Below are positions 28,566 through 37,471 of a DNA stretch of 64,000 nt, one piece after another; the stretch's first letter is position 1; each line of letters begins with the position of its first letter. The notes under the pieces are model-generated. The model worked only from the letters and a program-made list of their open reading frames with translations, did not search any database and was not told the origin of the DNA. Source of the stretch: an uncultured Saprospiraceae bacterium (GTDB taxonomy: Bacteria; Bacteroidota; Bacteroidia; Chitinophagales; Saprospiraceae); NCBI GenBank assembly GCA_938045585.1, contig CALIAU010000006.1:62001-126000 (forward strand), in the 5' to 3' direction. Made by a program: the position numbers and the translations under genes.

Positions 28566-31427
28566 TCATTTATCTATAAGTTCGAACTCAATCTTTTCGT
28601 TCCCTTTAGCATTGTAAAATTCAAAAGTGTATGTGCCTGGATAGAGGTACAACTTTCCGTTTTCCGCAAGTTTTACCTTTTTCTCCTTTGCAGTTTGCGT
28701 ATTCGCTAATGTTGCCTTTTTTGAATTATCTACACTGAGATCATACTCTAAATAATTTAATCCCTTTGTTACATTAAAAATGCGTTCCGTTAATTCTTGG
28801 CCCTTCGTATTTTTTACCTTCATCTTAAGAACACTTGCATCTTTCGTGTAAACAGGAATGGTCATCTTAGGTTCAAAATATTTACTGTAAACATTTCTAC
28901 GTGTACCCCAGCGTTCATTGAAATCTTTTGACTTGAGTTCAAAAACATAGAGAGCCTTATCCTTAATCTTTGAAAGCATACGTAGCTCTTCAAGATTTAC
29001 TATGTAGATAGATCTTCCATGTGTCCCTATAACGAGGTCATCAGCTTTTGCTTGCACAACTAAGTCATGCACCGGTACAGAAGGTAGTTCTTCAGAGATA
29101 GAAGAATAGGAGAGTCCTCCATCGTTAGAGAAATAGACTCCGTTATCGCTAGCTACATACAGTAAGTTTTTATCTTTTGGATCTTCTTTCACTGAATTAA
29201 TAGAATAATCGGGTAGATTAGCACTTATGTCCGTCCAAGTATTTCCACTATCGCTACTCTTGTATAAATAAGCCTTAAAGTCATCCCAGCGATAGCCGTT
29301 TAAACTTGCGTAGACTACATTGGCATCGTGTTGTGAAGCCTGTACGCGACTCACCCAAAGATCTTGAGGCAGGCTGTCAGAAACTCTTTCCCAGGTATTG
29401 CCTCCATCTTTTGATCTATGTATGTAACCGTCATCACTTCCTGTATAAATTAGTCCAAACTTTATCTTCGACTCATCTATAGTAGTGAGTGTGCCATAGG
29501 CAACATCTCCTGGTTTTCCACCTTTTGTAAGGTCTGATGAGATCTCTGTAAAATTCTCTCCCTTATCCATTGATCGGAGTAGGACATTAGAACCCATGTA
29601 TAAGATATCTTGGTTGTGTGGAGATAATAAGATAGGGGATTGCCAATTCCATCGGTAAGGCGACTTACCTAAATCTGGCTTAGGCGTAATATAATCTCTG
29701 CTATTTTCTCCAGCGTCTATCCTAAAGTAATTTCCAAATTGAAAACCGGTATACACTATATCGGCATTGCGATTATCGATTTGTACTTGCATGCCATCTC
29801 CTCCCATAAGTCGTTTATATGGATAGTTTCCTACTATTCTCCATCTGTCTGTTTCTTTGTGGGTAGATGGCCCTTTCCATACCCCGTTGTCTTGGGTGCC
29901 ACCATATACATTATAAGGTTTTTCATTATCCACATTTATATAGTAGAACTGACCTACAGAAGGTGAATTACAGGCTATCCAAGTTTTTCCAAAGTCATAA
30001 CTTATGTTGATACCTCCATCGTTTCCATTTATGTAATGACCTGGTCGCTTAGGGTTAATGTAAAGCTCATGATGGTCTACATGTACATTGTCACCATTAA
30101 TATTTTCCCAACTTACTCCCGCATCTTTTGATAAGAGTATAGGAACCCCCATGATTACTATTTCACTCGGATCATAATCTGCAACCCGTATTTGCCCAAA
30201 ATAATAGCCGTAAGAATTATACAAACCATCAATATAGTCTGTATGTGTTTTTTTCCAAGTTGTACCCTCATCTGTACTCAGGTATACCTCTGCGCCTATG
30301 ACAGGTGTGTCAAACAACATCCGATTGGCATCTTCAAGATAGCTTGCAAGATCACTTACTTTTACATCTCCATTTTTCACTAATTCTTTCACAGAGCTTG
30401 CTGAGTATTTTTCTGGAAAGCTATTGTCTCTTAAATAATCTTCTAATCTGTTTTCATCCAAAGCCTGAAACTGTCCAGTACTCATGGTTTTGAACTGATC
30501 TTTTTGTAAGCCAGCATCTTCTTCCTCTTTTTCTGCAGGTCTTCTATTATAATTATCTAAAAGTGCATAGAGATAATTTTTTCCGTCTTTGTGCATGAGG
30601 TCTAATCCTATTCTACCTATATTCTCTCCCTGTGGAAATCCACCATTCAGCTTATTCCAGGTAGCTGCACTATCTGTTGATTTATAAATTCCAGAGCCGG
30701 CGCCAGCCTCTTTGAAATCCCAGGCTCTACGTTCTCTTTCCCACATTGCCGCATAGAGAATTCCAGAATTATTTGGGTCCATCACTAAATCTACGCCACC
30801 ACAATTCTCATTTACATAAAGCACCTTTGTCCAGCTGCTTCCACTATCACTCGATTTAAAAATACCGCGTTCTTCATTAGGTGAATATAAATGTCCGAGT
30901 GCTGCAACATAGATTGTGTTGGGATCTTTTGGGTCGATAACAACTCTTCCTATATGATGTGTGTCATCTAGGCCAATATGCATCCAAGACTTGCCATCAT
31001 CCGTCGATTTGTACATACCTAATCCCGCATAGGAAGATCTGCTTGAATTTACCTCACCTGTTCCGACATAAATTATTTCATTTTCCCAATCGACCGCTAT
31101 TGCACCAATCGTCATCACAGCTTCATAATCAAAAATGGGAGTAAAGCTAGTTCCATTATTAATTGTTTTCCATAGTCCACCACTGGCATAAGCTACGTAG
31201 AATATGCTGGGATCATTTGGGTGGACTGCAATTTCTGATACACGACCACTAAAGACAGTAGGGCCTATATTACGTGCTTCAATGTTAGCAGTAAGTGCAG
31301 ATGCTTTAAGATCTTGATGGTGCTTAAATGTGTTTAACCTATCTGCTGAACTACTAGGTGTGACTGGATTCTGTGCTTGTAGGCTTGCTGCGAAGCACAG
31401 AATGAATAAAAGCTTAGTGATTTTCAT
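28566..31427 (-). CDS. Secreted VPS10/BNR-repeat (sortilin-like, WD40/YVTN) protein
   Basis: Signal peptide; repeated S-x-D-x-G-x-x-W Asp-box motifs (KSTDDGKSW, KSSDSGSSW, RSKDGGNTW). Confidence 0.92.
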   Translation of the reverse strand: MKITKLLFILCFAASLQAQNPVTPSSSADRLNTFKHHQDLKASALTANIEARNIGPTVFSGRVSEIAVHPNDPSIFYVAYASGGLWKTINNGTSFTPIFDYEAVMTIGAIAVDWENEIIYVGTGEVNSSRSSYAGLGMYKSTDDGKSWMHIGLDDTHHIGRVVIDPKDPNTIYVAALGHLYSPNEERGIFKSSDSGSSWTKVLYVNENCGGVDLVMDPNNSGILYAAMWERERRAWDFKEAGAGSGIYKSTDSAATWNKLNGGFPQGENIGRIGLDLMHKDGKNYLYALLDNYNRRPAEKEEEDAGLQKDQFKTMSTGQFQALDENRLEDYLRDNSFPEKYSASSVKELVKNGDVKVSDLASYLEDANRMLFDTPVIGAEVYLSTDEGTTWKKTHTDYIDGLYNSYGYYFGQIRVADYDPSEIVIMGVPILLSKDAGVSWENINGDNVHVDHHELYINPKRPGHYINGNDGGINISYDFGKTWIACNSPSVGQFYYINVDNEKPYNVYGGTQDNGVWKGPSTHKETDRWRIVGNYPYKRLMGGDGMQVQIDNRNADIVYTGFQFGNYFRIDAGENSRDYITPKPDLGKSPYRWNWQSPILLSPHNQDILYMGSNVLLRSMDKGENFTEISSDLTKGGKPGDVAYGTLTTIDESKIKFGLIYTGSDDGYIHRSKDGGNTWERVSDSLPQDLWVSRVQASQHDANVVYASLNGYRWDDFKAYLYKSSDSGNTWTDISANLPDYSINSVKEDPKDKNLLYVASDNGVYFSNDGGLSYSSISEELPSVPVHDLVVQAKADDLVIGTHGRSIYIVNLEELRMLSKIKDKALYVFELKSKDFNERWGTRRNVYSKYFEPKMTIPVYTKDASVLKMKVKNTKGQELTERIFNVTKGLNYLEYDLSVDNSKKATLANTQTAKEKKVKLAENGKLYLYPGTYTFEFYNAKGNEKIEFELIDK

Positions 31428-31458
31428 GATTGCTATATTTCATCTGTATAAACATAGC

Positions 31459-31482
31459 AAAAAAAAATCCCGACTAGCGGGA
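31459..31482 (-). terminator. Terminator after DUF4252 gene
   Basis: Minus strand TCCCGCTAGTCGGGA followed by T run. Confidence 0.75.
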
Positions 31483-31492
31483 CTTCATTTTT

Positions 31493-31975
31493 TTATTTAA
31501 ACAACTTTGAAAATTGTTCGGTGCCTTCAACACCTCCAAAATTAAAGTCTTTTAGTTCTTCTAAGAATATACGCCCCTTTAATCGAACCAATATAGAGCG
31601 GTCTGGTGTGTTTACCATCATGAATAACGATTCTAGATATTCATCCTTGTCTTTCGAAAAAATGTCCACTTTCGCGTCCTTGTCTTTTACATTTATTAAT
31701 TGATCAAAACCTTGAGCGCGCGCTGTCTTTTTAAGTGTTGTGCGTGTCTCATTGCTTAAGAGTTGCCCTTCATTAAAAATAACGACATCAAGCTTTTTTA
31801 GCTTACTCTTCATACCATCTTTCACAAAGTAACTTAACATAGAGGCATCCATTTTTACATAGGAGGCATCATCATCCTGGCTATATGTGCCAAAAATCTG
31901 ATCAATTGATTGTTGTGATGTACCTTGCACGCTAAGTCCAAGGCTAAAAATAAATAGGAATAGGAATGATTTCAT
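31493..31975 (-). CDS. DUF4252 domain-containing protein
   Basis: Signal peptide; SQDDDASYVKMDASMLSYFVKDG..., paralogue-like to next gene. Confidence 0.82.
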   Translation of the reverse strand: MKSFLFLFIFSLGLSVQGTSQQSIDQIFGTYSQDDDASYVKMDASMLSYFVKDGMKSKLKKLDVVIFNEGQLLSNETRTTLKKTARAQGFDQLINVKDKDAKVDIFSKDKDEYLESLFMMVNTPDRSILVRLKGRIFLEELKDFNFGGVEGTEQFSKLFK

Positions 31976-32018
31976 TACGAATGATTTATTAGTTAGTTAA
32001 ACGTAGCGGAGAGTGATT

Positions 32019-32564
32019 TTACTGTTCTTCACCTAATTTTTCAAGGTGTTCTGCACCGTCTATATCCAAGGTCTTTGCAAGCTTGCCAATCTTTTTAAGA
32101 TCAATCTTTCCTAAAAAGCTCATGAGTACAAACTGATCATCTCCACCTACTAATAGGAGGAGTTCGCGAATTGTTCCAGCAGAATCATCTTTTACAAAGA
32201 ATCGAATGTTTTCTCCTTTATCACGCACACTCATAAGCATCTCATAGGTGTTAGTGGGGATGTTCTTACTAGCTTCCTTATAGAAGGCTGTAGCATTTTC
32301 TTCTGTTGTTAGAATCCTTAGGCTTTCCAGGTCTTTGATTACATCAGCGATCACTTTTAGATCTGCATCATTGATCTTAACGTCTGCTTCGTCTGCACCT
32401 ATGGCTACTTTTGAGATCATTTGGAACATCTTAGGGCTGACGTATACGGTTGTAAATCTCTCATCATCCTGGTATTTGCTAAAGTAGCTTTCGATCGCAT
32501 CTGTTTGCGCAAAACTTATAGTAGCATAACATGTAGCAAGAATTAAGAGAATAAAATTTTTCAT
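32019..32564 (-). CDS. DUF4252 domain-containing protein
   Basis: Signal peptide; YQDDERFTTVYVSPKMFQMISKVA... Confidence 0.87.
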   Translation of the reverse strand: MKNFILLILATCYATISFAQTDAIESYFSKYQDDERFTTVYVSPKMFQMISKVAIGADEADVKINDADLKVIADVIKDLESLRILTTEENATAFYKEASKNIPTNTYEMLMSVRDKGENIRFFVKDDSAGTIRELLLLVGGDDQFVLMSFLGKIDLKKIGKLAKTLDIDGAEHLEKLGEEQ

Positions 32565-32592
32565 TATTAAAGTATTTATAAATTGTAATCTA

Positions 32593-33069
32593 TTAGTTGT
32601 TTAGAATATTTGTTGCGTTTACTTTAGAAATTGACTGGAGTGGTTTTGCACCCTTATCATATTTATTAGATAAATAGGCGAGGGCCTCCATAGTCACTCT
32701 ATAAGCTTCTTCTGGATCTTGGATTTCTTCTACAGCTGTAGAATTGCTTACCTGCGGAGAAGAAAGATAATTCCATCCAACTAGCATCGTAAAGACTAAC
32801 ATGACACTAGCCGCAATCCTTGTCCAATTAAAATGTCTGATTTTGGCTTGGGGAGTACTGATCTCGCTAGTAGGGAGTAGTTCTTTTACTGCCTTGCTTG
32901 CCACAACATCTCGTTCCGTGTTGAAGAAGTCAAACAGAGCAGATACTTCCTTGTGTTCTTCAGAAATGTTTCCTTTAGAAAAGTAAGTCCGCAAGGACTG
33001 TTCTTCTTCTAAAGAACTCTCTCCAGCCCAGTATTTTTCTAGTAAAGCATCTATTAATTGCTTTTCCAT
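32593..33069 (-). CDS. Anti-sigma-factor-like single-TM protein
   Basis: LLEKYWAGESSLEEEQSLRTYF N-terminus, one TM helix (IAASVMLVFTMLVGWNYL); overlaps the sigma gene by 16 nt. Confidence 0.75.
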   Translation of the reverse strand: MEKQLIDALLEKYWAGESSLEEEQSLRTYFSKGNISEEHKEVSALFDFFNTERDVVASKAVKELLPTSEISTPQAKIRHFNWTRIAASVMLVFTMLVGWNYLSSPQVSNSTAVEEIQDPEEAYRVTMEALAYLSNKYDKGAKPLQSISKVNATNILNN

Positions 33070-33566
33070 AATTTCTTTTTTGTAATTATATCCTTTAATC
33101 GTTGTCTTCCTCTAAAAATCAAAACTTTCACTTGATCGACCGACGTATCTGTTATTTCTGCAATTTCCTTGTATTTATAGCCTTCTATATCCCTTAAATG
33201 AATAACTTCTCTTTGTTTCTCAGGTAGTTGAGCTATGCAATTCCTTACCATTTTCTGAAGATCGTTTAATTCCATTTGACTCTGTGCATCTATCCCATGA
33301 TCTTTTATATCATGTCTATCTGCGATGTCGAGCGTAGGTTTTTTCTTTCCTCTAAGCCAATCTATAGACATATTTCTTGTTATCGTCATGCACCAGGCTT
33401 CCTTATTGTCCACAGTTTCAAGCACTTCTCTCTTTTTCCAGAGCTTTACCATAACCTCTTGAATTACATCTTCTGCATCAAAAGCGTTACCTACTATGCG
33501 TAGAGAGAATCTGTATAGCTTATCTTTGAACGGAATGACCATCTTTTCAAATTCGTTGAACTGCAT
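33054..33566 (-). CDS. RNA polymerase sigma factor, ECF (sigma-70 family)
   Basis: FDAEDVIQEVMVKLWKKRE (region 2), LPEKQREVIHLRDIEGYKYKEIAEITDTSVDQVKVLIFRGRQRLK (region 4). Confidence 0.95.
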   Translation of the reverse strand: MQFNEFEKMVIPFKDKLYRFSLRIVGNAFDAEDVIQEVMVKLWKKREVLETVDNKEAWCMTITRNMSIDWLRGKKKPTLDIADRHDIKDHGIDAQSQMELNDLQKMVRNCIAQLPEKQREVIHLRDIEGYKYKEIAEITDTSVDQVKVLIFRGRQRLKDIITKKKLWKSN

Positions 33567-33682
33567 TTATATATTAGCTTGACGGTATGAATTAAAGTTT
33601 TGTTACAGTATTCTCTACTTTATATAAAGATGTGATGAAAATAGTATTATTTCAAGGTTTTTAGACAATCTAGCTCCTTCAG

Positions 33683-35248
33683 GTGAAGAAAATAGACAAA
33701 CTCGTACTTAAAGCGTTCTTACCGCCCTATATTATGGCCTTCTTCGTAGCTGAGTTTGTCCTGATAATGCAATTTCTATGGAAATATATCGATGAAATCA
33801 TAGGAAAGGGCTTTTCAATAGGTGTACTCTTAGAACTCATCTTTTACTTTGCTGTCACGCTTATTCCTATGGCGATACCGGTTACAATACTGATTGCCTC
33901 TGTTATGGTTTACGGTGATATGGCGGAAAAATTTGAACTTTCGTCCTTTAAGTCTGCAGGCGTCTCTTTGTTTCGGGTGATGGGAGTGGGTATTGCTATT
34001 GCCATTTTGACCTCCGGTATCTCACTCGTAGCCTCAAATTATCTAAAACCTAAAGCGCAGTACAGTTTTCTTGAACGTCTATACTCCATTCGTAGGCAGA
34101 AACCTGCTTTAAGTATAGAGAAAGGCATTTTCAATAAGGATTTTACCAACTATACCATTCGAGTTGGGGATAAAGACCCTGATGGAAGAGGTATAAGCGA
34201 TATAAAAATCTATGACCAATCTCAAAATGACAAAAGCAAGGTCAATTTTGTAACTGCTAATTCGGGGGAGATGTACCCAGAAGAAAATGGAAATGCCTTT
34301 GTGATGCACCTATTTGATGGGGAGCAATATAGAGATATGGATAAAAAGAAAGATAAGAATGGGAAGGTAGGAAAATCCAATCCTTTTATACGTATCAAAT
34401 TTGGTTCTTGGAAAAAAGTATTTGACATGACGCAGTTTGAACTTGATGCAAAAACTGTCAACCTAAGTAGAAAGAAGTTTGATTTATTAAATGCCTTTCA
34501 AATCGTAGCTGCTCTTGATTCTATAGAAGAGTCTAAGTCAGATATGTTCCATAAATCAAAACTTGTTTTTCAAAATGTGATAGGAGATAAGATTGAAGAA
34601 TTACCAAGTATTAAGGAGGGTGCTGAGAAAAAAGATACACTAACTAAGCTGATTGAAAAAGCAGATAAGAATAAGAACTTTAAAAATGAAAATGCTGCGA
34701 AGGGAAAAGATAATATTGAGCAAAAGTTAATTTCTAATTACCAAGATTATAGTAGTTTTTTAGAAACCTTTAGTTTAAAACTTCAACGAAGACTGACACG
34801 CAAAGCTGCAGAGAGAACAAGAACAACAAGGGAATCGGTGAAGAAATATGCATCGCAGCGAAAATCTTTAGACTTAGATAAACGCTGGTATTTACTCAGA
34901 CTCAATCAACAGTTTAGTTGGGCCTTAGTCTGTATTATTTTCTTATTTATTGGAGCGCCTTTAGGTAGTATAGTACGTAAGGGCGGCTATGGTTATCCCT
35001 TGCTGATTGCAATTATCTTTTTTATGATTTTTATCGTGTTTAATATAATGGGGGAGAAACTAATGGGAAGCGGTAGTCTCAATCCTATTTTAGCCGCTTG
35101 GTTTCCTTGTTTGATATGTTTGCCCTTTGCTATTATTTTAACCTATAAGGCAGTAAGAGACGAGTCACTCAATCTATTGGAGTTTCCTCTTTTTGTATGG
35201 ATAAGAAAGGGTATGCAAGCCTTAGTTCCTGCTAAAGAAACTATCTAA
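33683..35248 (+). CDS. LptF/LptG family permease
   Basis: KKIDKLVLKAFLPPYIMAFFVAEFVLIMQFLWKYIDEIIGKG; C-terminal FLFIGAPLGSIVRKGGYGYPLL; GTG start. Confidence 0.93.
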   Translation: MKKIDKLVLKAFLPPYIMAFFVAEFVLIMQFLWKYIDEIIGKGFSIGVLLELIFYFAVTLIPMAIPVTILIASVMVYGDMAEKFELSSFKSAGVSLFRVMGVGIAIAILTSGISLVASNYLKPKAQYSFLERLYSIRRQKPALSIEKGIFNKDFTNYTIRVGDKDPDGRGISDIKIYDQSQNDKSKVNFVTANSGEMYPEENGNAFVMHLFDGEQYRDMDKKKDKNGKVGKSNPFIRIKFGSWKKVFDMTQFELDAKTVNLSRKKFDLLNAFQIVAALDSIEESKSDMFHKSKLVFQNVIGDKIEELPSIKEGAEKKDTLTKLIEKADKNKNFKNENAAKGKDNIEQKLISNYQDYSSFLETFSLKLQRRLTRKAAERTRTTRESVKKYASQRKSLDLDKRWYLLRLNQQFSWALVCIIFLFIGAPLGSIVRKGGYGYPLLIAIIFFMIFIVFNIMGEKLMGSGSLNPILAAWFPCLICLPFAIILTYKAVRDESLNLLEFPLFVWIRKGMQALVPAKETI

Positions 35249-35260
35249 AACACCTATTGC

Positions 35261-35917
35261 TTATTCTTCTACTTTCTCTATAGTACAATATTCTATTTTT
35301 TCATCCCATGCTACATCGGCAAGGGGGCGCGCTAAAAGTCCTGCCTTAATAGTTTGTACACGCAATTTAATTTCAGACTGAGGGATTGTGAAGTAAAGTT
35401 TTATGTTTTCCTCAAAGGACTTATCATCTAAAGTTATGTTTAGTTTTTTAATAAGCTCCATGATTTTTCCCATTTCAGCATAATCTGCAGTGAGAACAAA
35501 TTGGCTGCTAATCGTTTTTGTTATAATTTCTGCTTGAGCTAGTGCATCAGCAGTTGCAGTTTTATAGGCGTGTATTAAGCCCGGTACTCCTAGTTTTGTA
35601 CCACCAAAATATCGGACAACTACCACTAGTATATCACTTATGTCTTTGCTAAGTAACTGTCCCAAAATAGGTTTGCCTGCGGAGCCTGAAGGTTCTCCGT
35701 CATCATTTGATCTAGATGTTTTTCCATCTATACCGATCCGATACGCATAGCACCAATGTCGTGCTTTTATATGTTCTTTTTTCAGGACTTCAATTTCTTC
35801 TTTCAGACTTTCAGTCTTTGTGAAAGGAATAGCATAAGCAATGAATTTACTCCCTTTTTCTTTGTATTCACCGAGGGCAGTTTTCTCTATGCTTTTGTAA
35901 TTGTCTAAAGACATCAA
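35261..35917 (-). CDS. YigZ family protein (IMPACT domain)
   Basis: EYKEKGSKFIAYAIPF, ARHWCYAYRIG, DDGEPSGSAGKPIL, VVRYFGGTKLGVPGLIHAY. Confidence 0.96.
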   Translation of the reverse strand: MMSLDNYKSIEKTALGEYKEKGSKFIAYAIPFTKTESLKEEIEVLKKEHIKARHWCYAYRIGIDGKTSRSNDDGEPSGSAGKPILGQLLSKDISDILVVVVRYFGGTKLGVPGLIHAYKTATADALAQAEIITKTISSQFVLTADYAEMGKIMELIKKLNITLDDKSFEENIKLYFTIPQSEIKLRVQTIKAGLLARPLADVAWDEKIEYCTIEKVEE

Positions 35918-36834
35918 TGGAAGGTAATGAGATAAATAGATAGAATTGCAAGGCAGATTCCTAAAAGTTTATTTGCGTTCAATTTTTCTTTAAAGAAAAG
36001 AACCCCAAAAATTACAGACAATAATAAAACGCCAACGTTATTGACAGGAAAGACAGTAGAGCCGTTCCATCCCACACCAAGCAGATATAGGATGAGGTAG
36101 ATTGAAAAGAAGTTTGGAATGCCAAGAAGTACTCCTCCCAGAATGTCCTTGCCCTGCATATTTCTTTTTGTTTTGAGAGAGGAAAAGAGCAGGTAAAGGA
36201 ATCCAAATATCCCTGCAAATAGAAAAAGTGTGGATACAAACTCGATATCACCATTTGGTGCAATTTTATAGGCCTCTAATAGATACAAATACGTGTCTAT
36301 GAAGCAACTTCCTATAAAGACGAGTATTAGATATTTTAAACCCTCTGTTTTAAGCGAGGTATTTTTGTTGTACTGAAGAAGGAAGAGAGAAAAGATAGCT
36401 AGGATAATTCCCAAGCCCTTTAGTAAGCTCAAAGGTTCGCTGAATACAAGAATTGCGACAATGGCAGGAGCGATGAGTGATATCTTTTGAAATATGGTAC
36501 TTACACCAACGCCTGCTGTGTTTACCGCTTTTGAATAGAGGAAAAAAATAGTCGGAAACATAGCACTCAAGGCAACTGCATGTGGGAACCATGATTTAGA
36601 AAAAAGATCTGCTGGAATAGCGAATTTCCCTAAAGCAAAACTTCCTACAATCACGCAGGTAAGGTAATTGACAACAATTGCGACGAGTGTATCTAGATTA
36701 AACTTGTTGAAAAGCTTAAAAACGACACCGATGAGTGCATTCAATAATATGCAAATAGCGAATACTAACATAGAAAGGGGCAAATTAGAATATTTTATCA
36801 TTAACAAAACATTTGCATTGCTTTTAATATTCAT
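35914..36834 (-). CDS. EamA/DMT-superfamily transporter
   Basis: About ten TM helices, EamA-like; 4 nt overlap with yigZ-like gene. Confidence 0.82.
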   Translation of the reverse strand: MNIKSNANVLLMIKYSNLPLSMLVFAICILLNALIGVVFKLFNKFNLDTLVAIVVNYLTCVIVGSFALGKFAIPADLFSKSWFPHAVALSAMFPTIFFLYSKAVNTAGVGVSTIFQKISLIAPAIVAILVFSEPLSLLKGLGIILAIFSLFLLQYNKNTSLKTEGLKYLILVFIGSCFIDTYLYLLEAYKIAPNGDIEFVSTLFLFAGIFGFLYLLFSSLKTKRNMQGKDILGGVLLGIPNFFSIYLILYLLGVGWNGSTVFPVNNVGVLLLSVIFGVLFFKEKLNANKLLGICLAILSIYLITFH

Positions 36835-36891
36835 TAGGGGAAAGTAATTCCTTTATGATGAACTTTGTGAAAGAAGAATTAGGCGTTTGTA

Positions 36892-36899
36892 TATATTTG
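36892..36899 (+). promoter_or_regulatory. Bacteroidota -7 promoter element TATATTTG
   Basis: Matches TAnnTTTG; TTTG at 36864-36867; GTG start at 36917. Confidence 0.55.
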
Positions 36900-36916
36900 C
36901 AGAAATATTATCCCGA

Positions 36917-37471
36917 GTGGCAAATACAGCAGAAGAATACGATTTAGAAACTGGCAAGGCAAGAGATATCTTTTTTAAGAAATCTAAGGACTATGGAACA
37001 GCTTGGCGTATCCTTAGGCCTTCCTCGCTGACAGACCAGTTATTTATAAAGGCAAGTAGGATTCGCAGTATTGAAGAGAAGGGGAGTCAGAGAGTAAATG
37101 AATCGATAGAGTTTGAATTTATTGCGCTCATAAACTATTCCGTAATGGCACTCATCCAATTAGAATCGCCATTCCGTTTTGGTGAAGAGGATATTGCCTT
37201 AGATGCTCTGATGGAGCTGTATGATAAACACATTGCAGATACGAAGGCTCTTATGATGAATAAGAATCATGATTATGGGGAAGCTTGGCGAGATATGCGT
37301 ATATCCAGTATGACAGACTTGATATTAATGAAACTACTGAGGATTAAGCAGATAGAAGATAATGATGGAAAAACCCTAATTTCAGAGGGCTTAGATGCAA
37401 ATTATCAGGATATCCTGAACTATTCAGCCTTTGCGTTAATTAAAATTTCTAATGAAAAAACAGTTGAATGA
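36917..37471 (+). CDS. DUF1599 (Nmad1-like) domain protein, internally duplicated
   Basis: KSKDYGTAWRILRPSSLTDQLFIKASRIRSIEE and KNHDYGEAWRDMRISSMTDLILMKLLRIKQIED; start revised to GTG 36917. Confidence 0.85.
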   Translation: MANTAEEYDLETGKARDIFFKKSKDYGTAWRILRPSSLTDQLFIKASRIRSIEEKGSQRVNESIEFEFIALINYSVMALIQLESPFRFGEEDIALDALMELYDKHIADTKALMMNKNHDYGEAWRDMRISSMTDLILMKLLRIKQIEDNDGKTLISEGLDANYQDILNYSAFALIKISNEKTVE

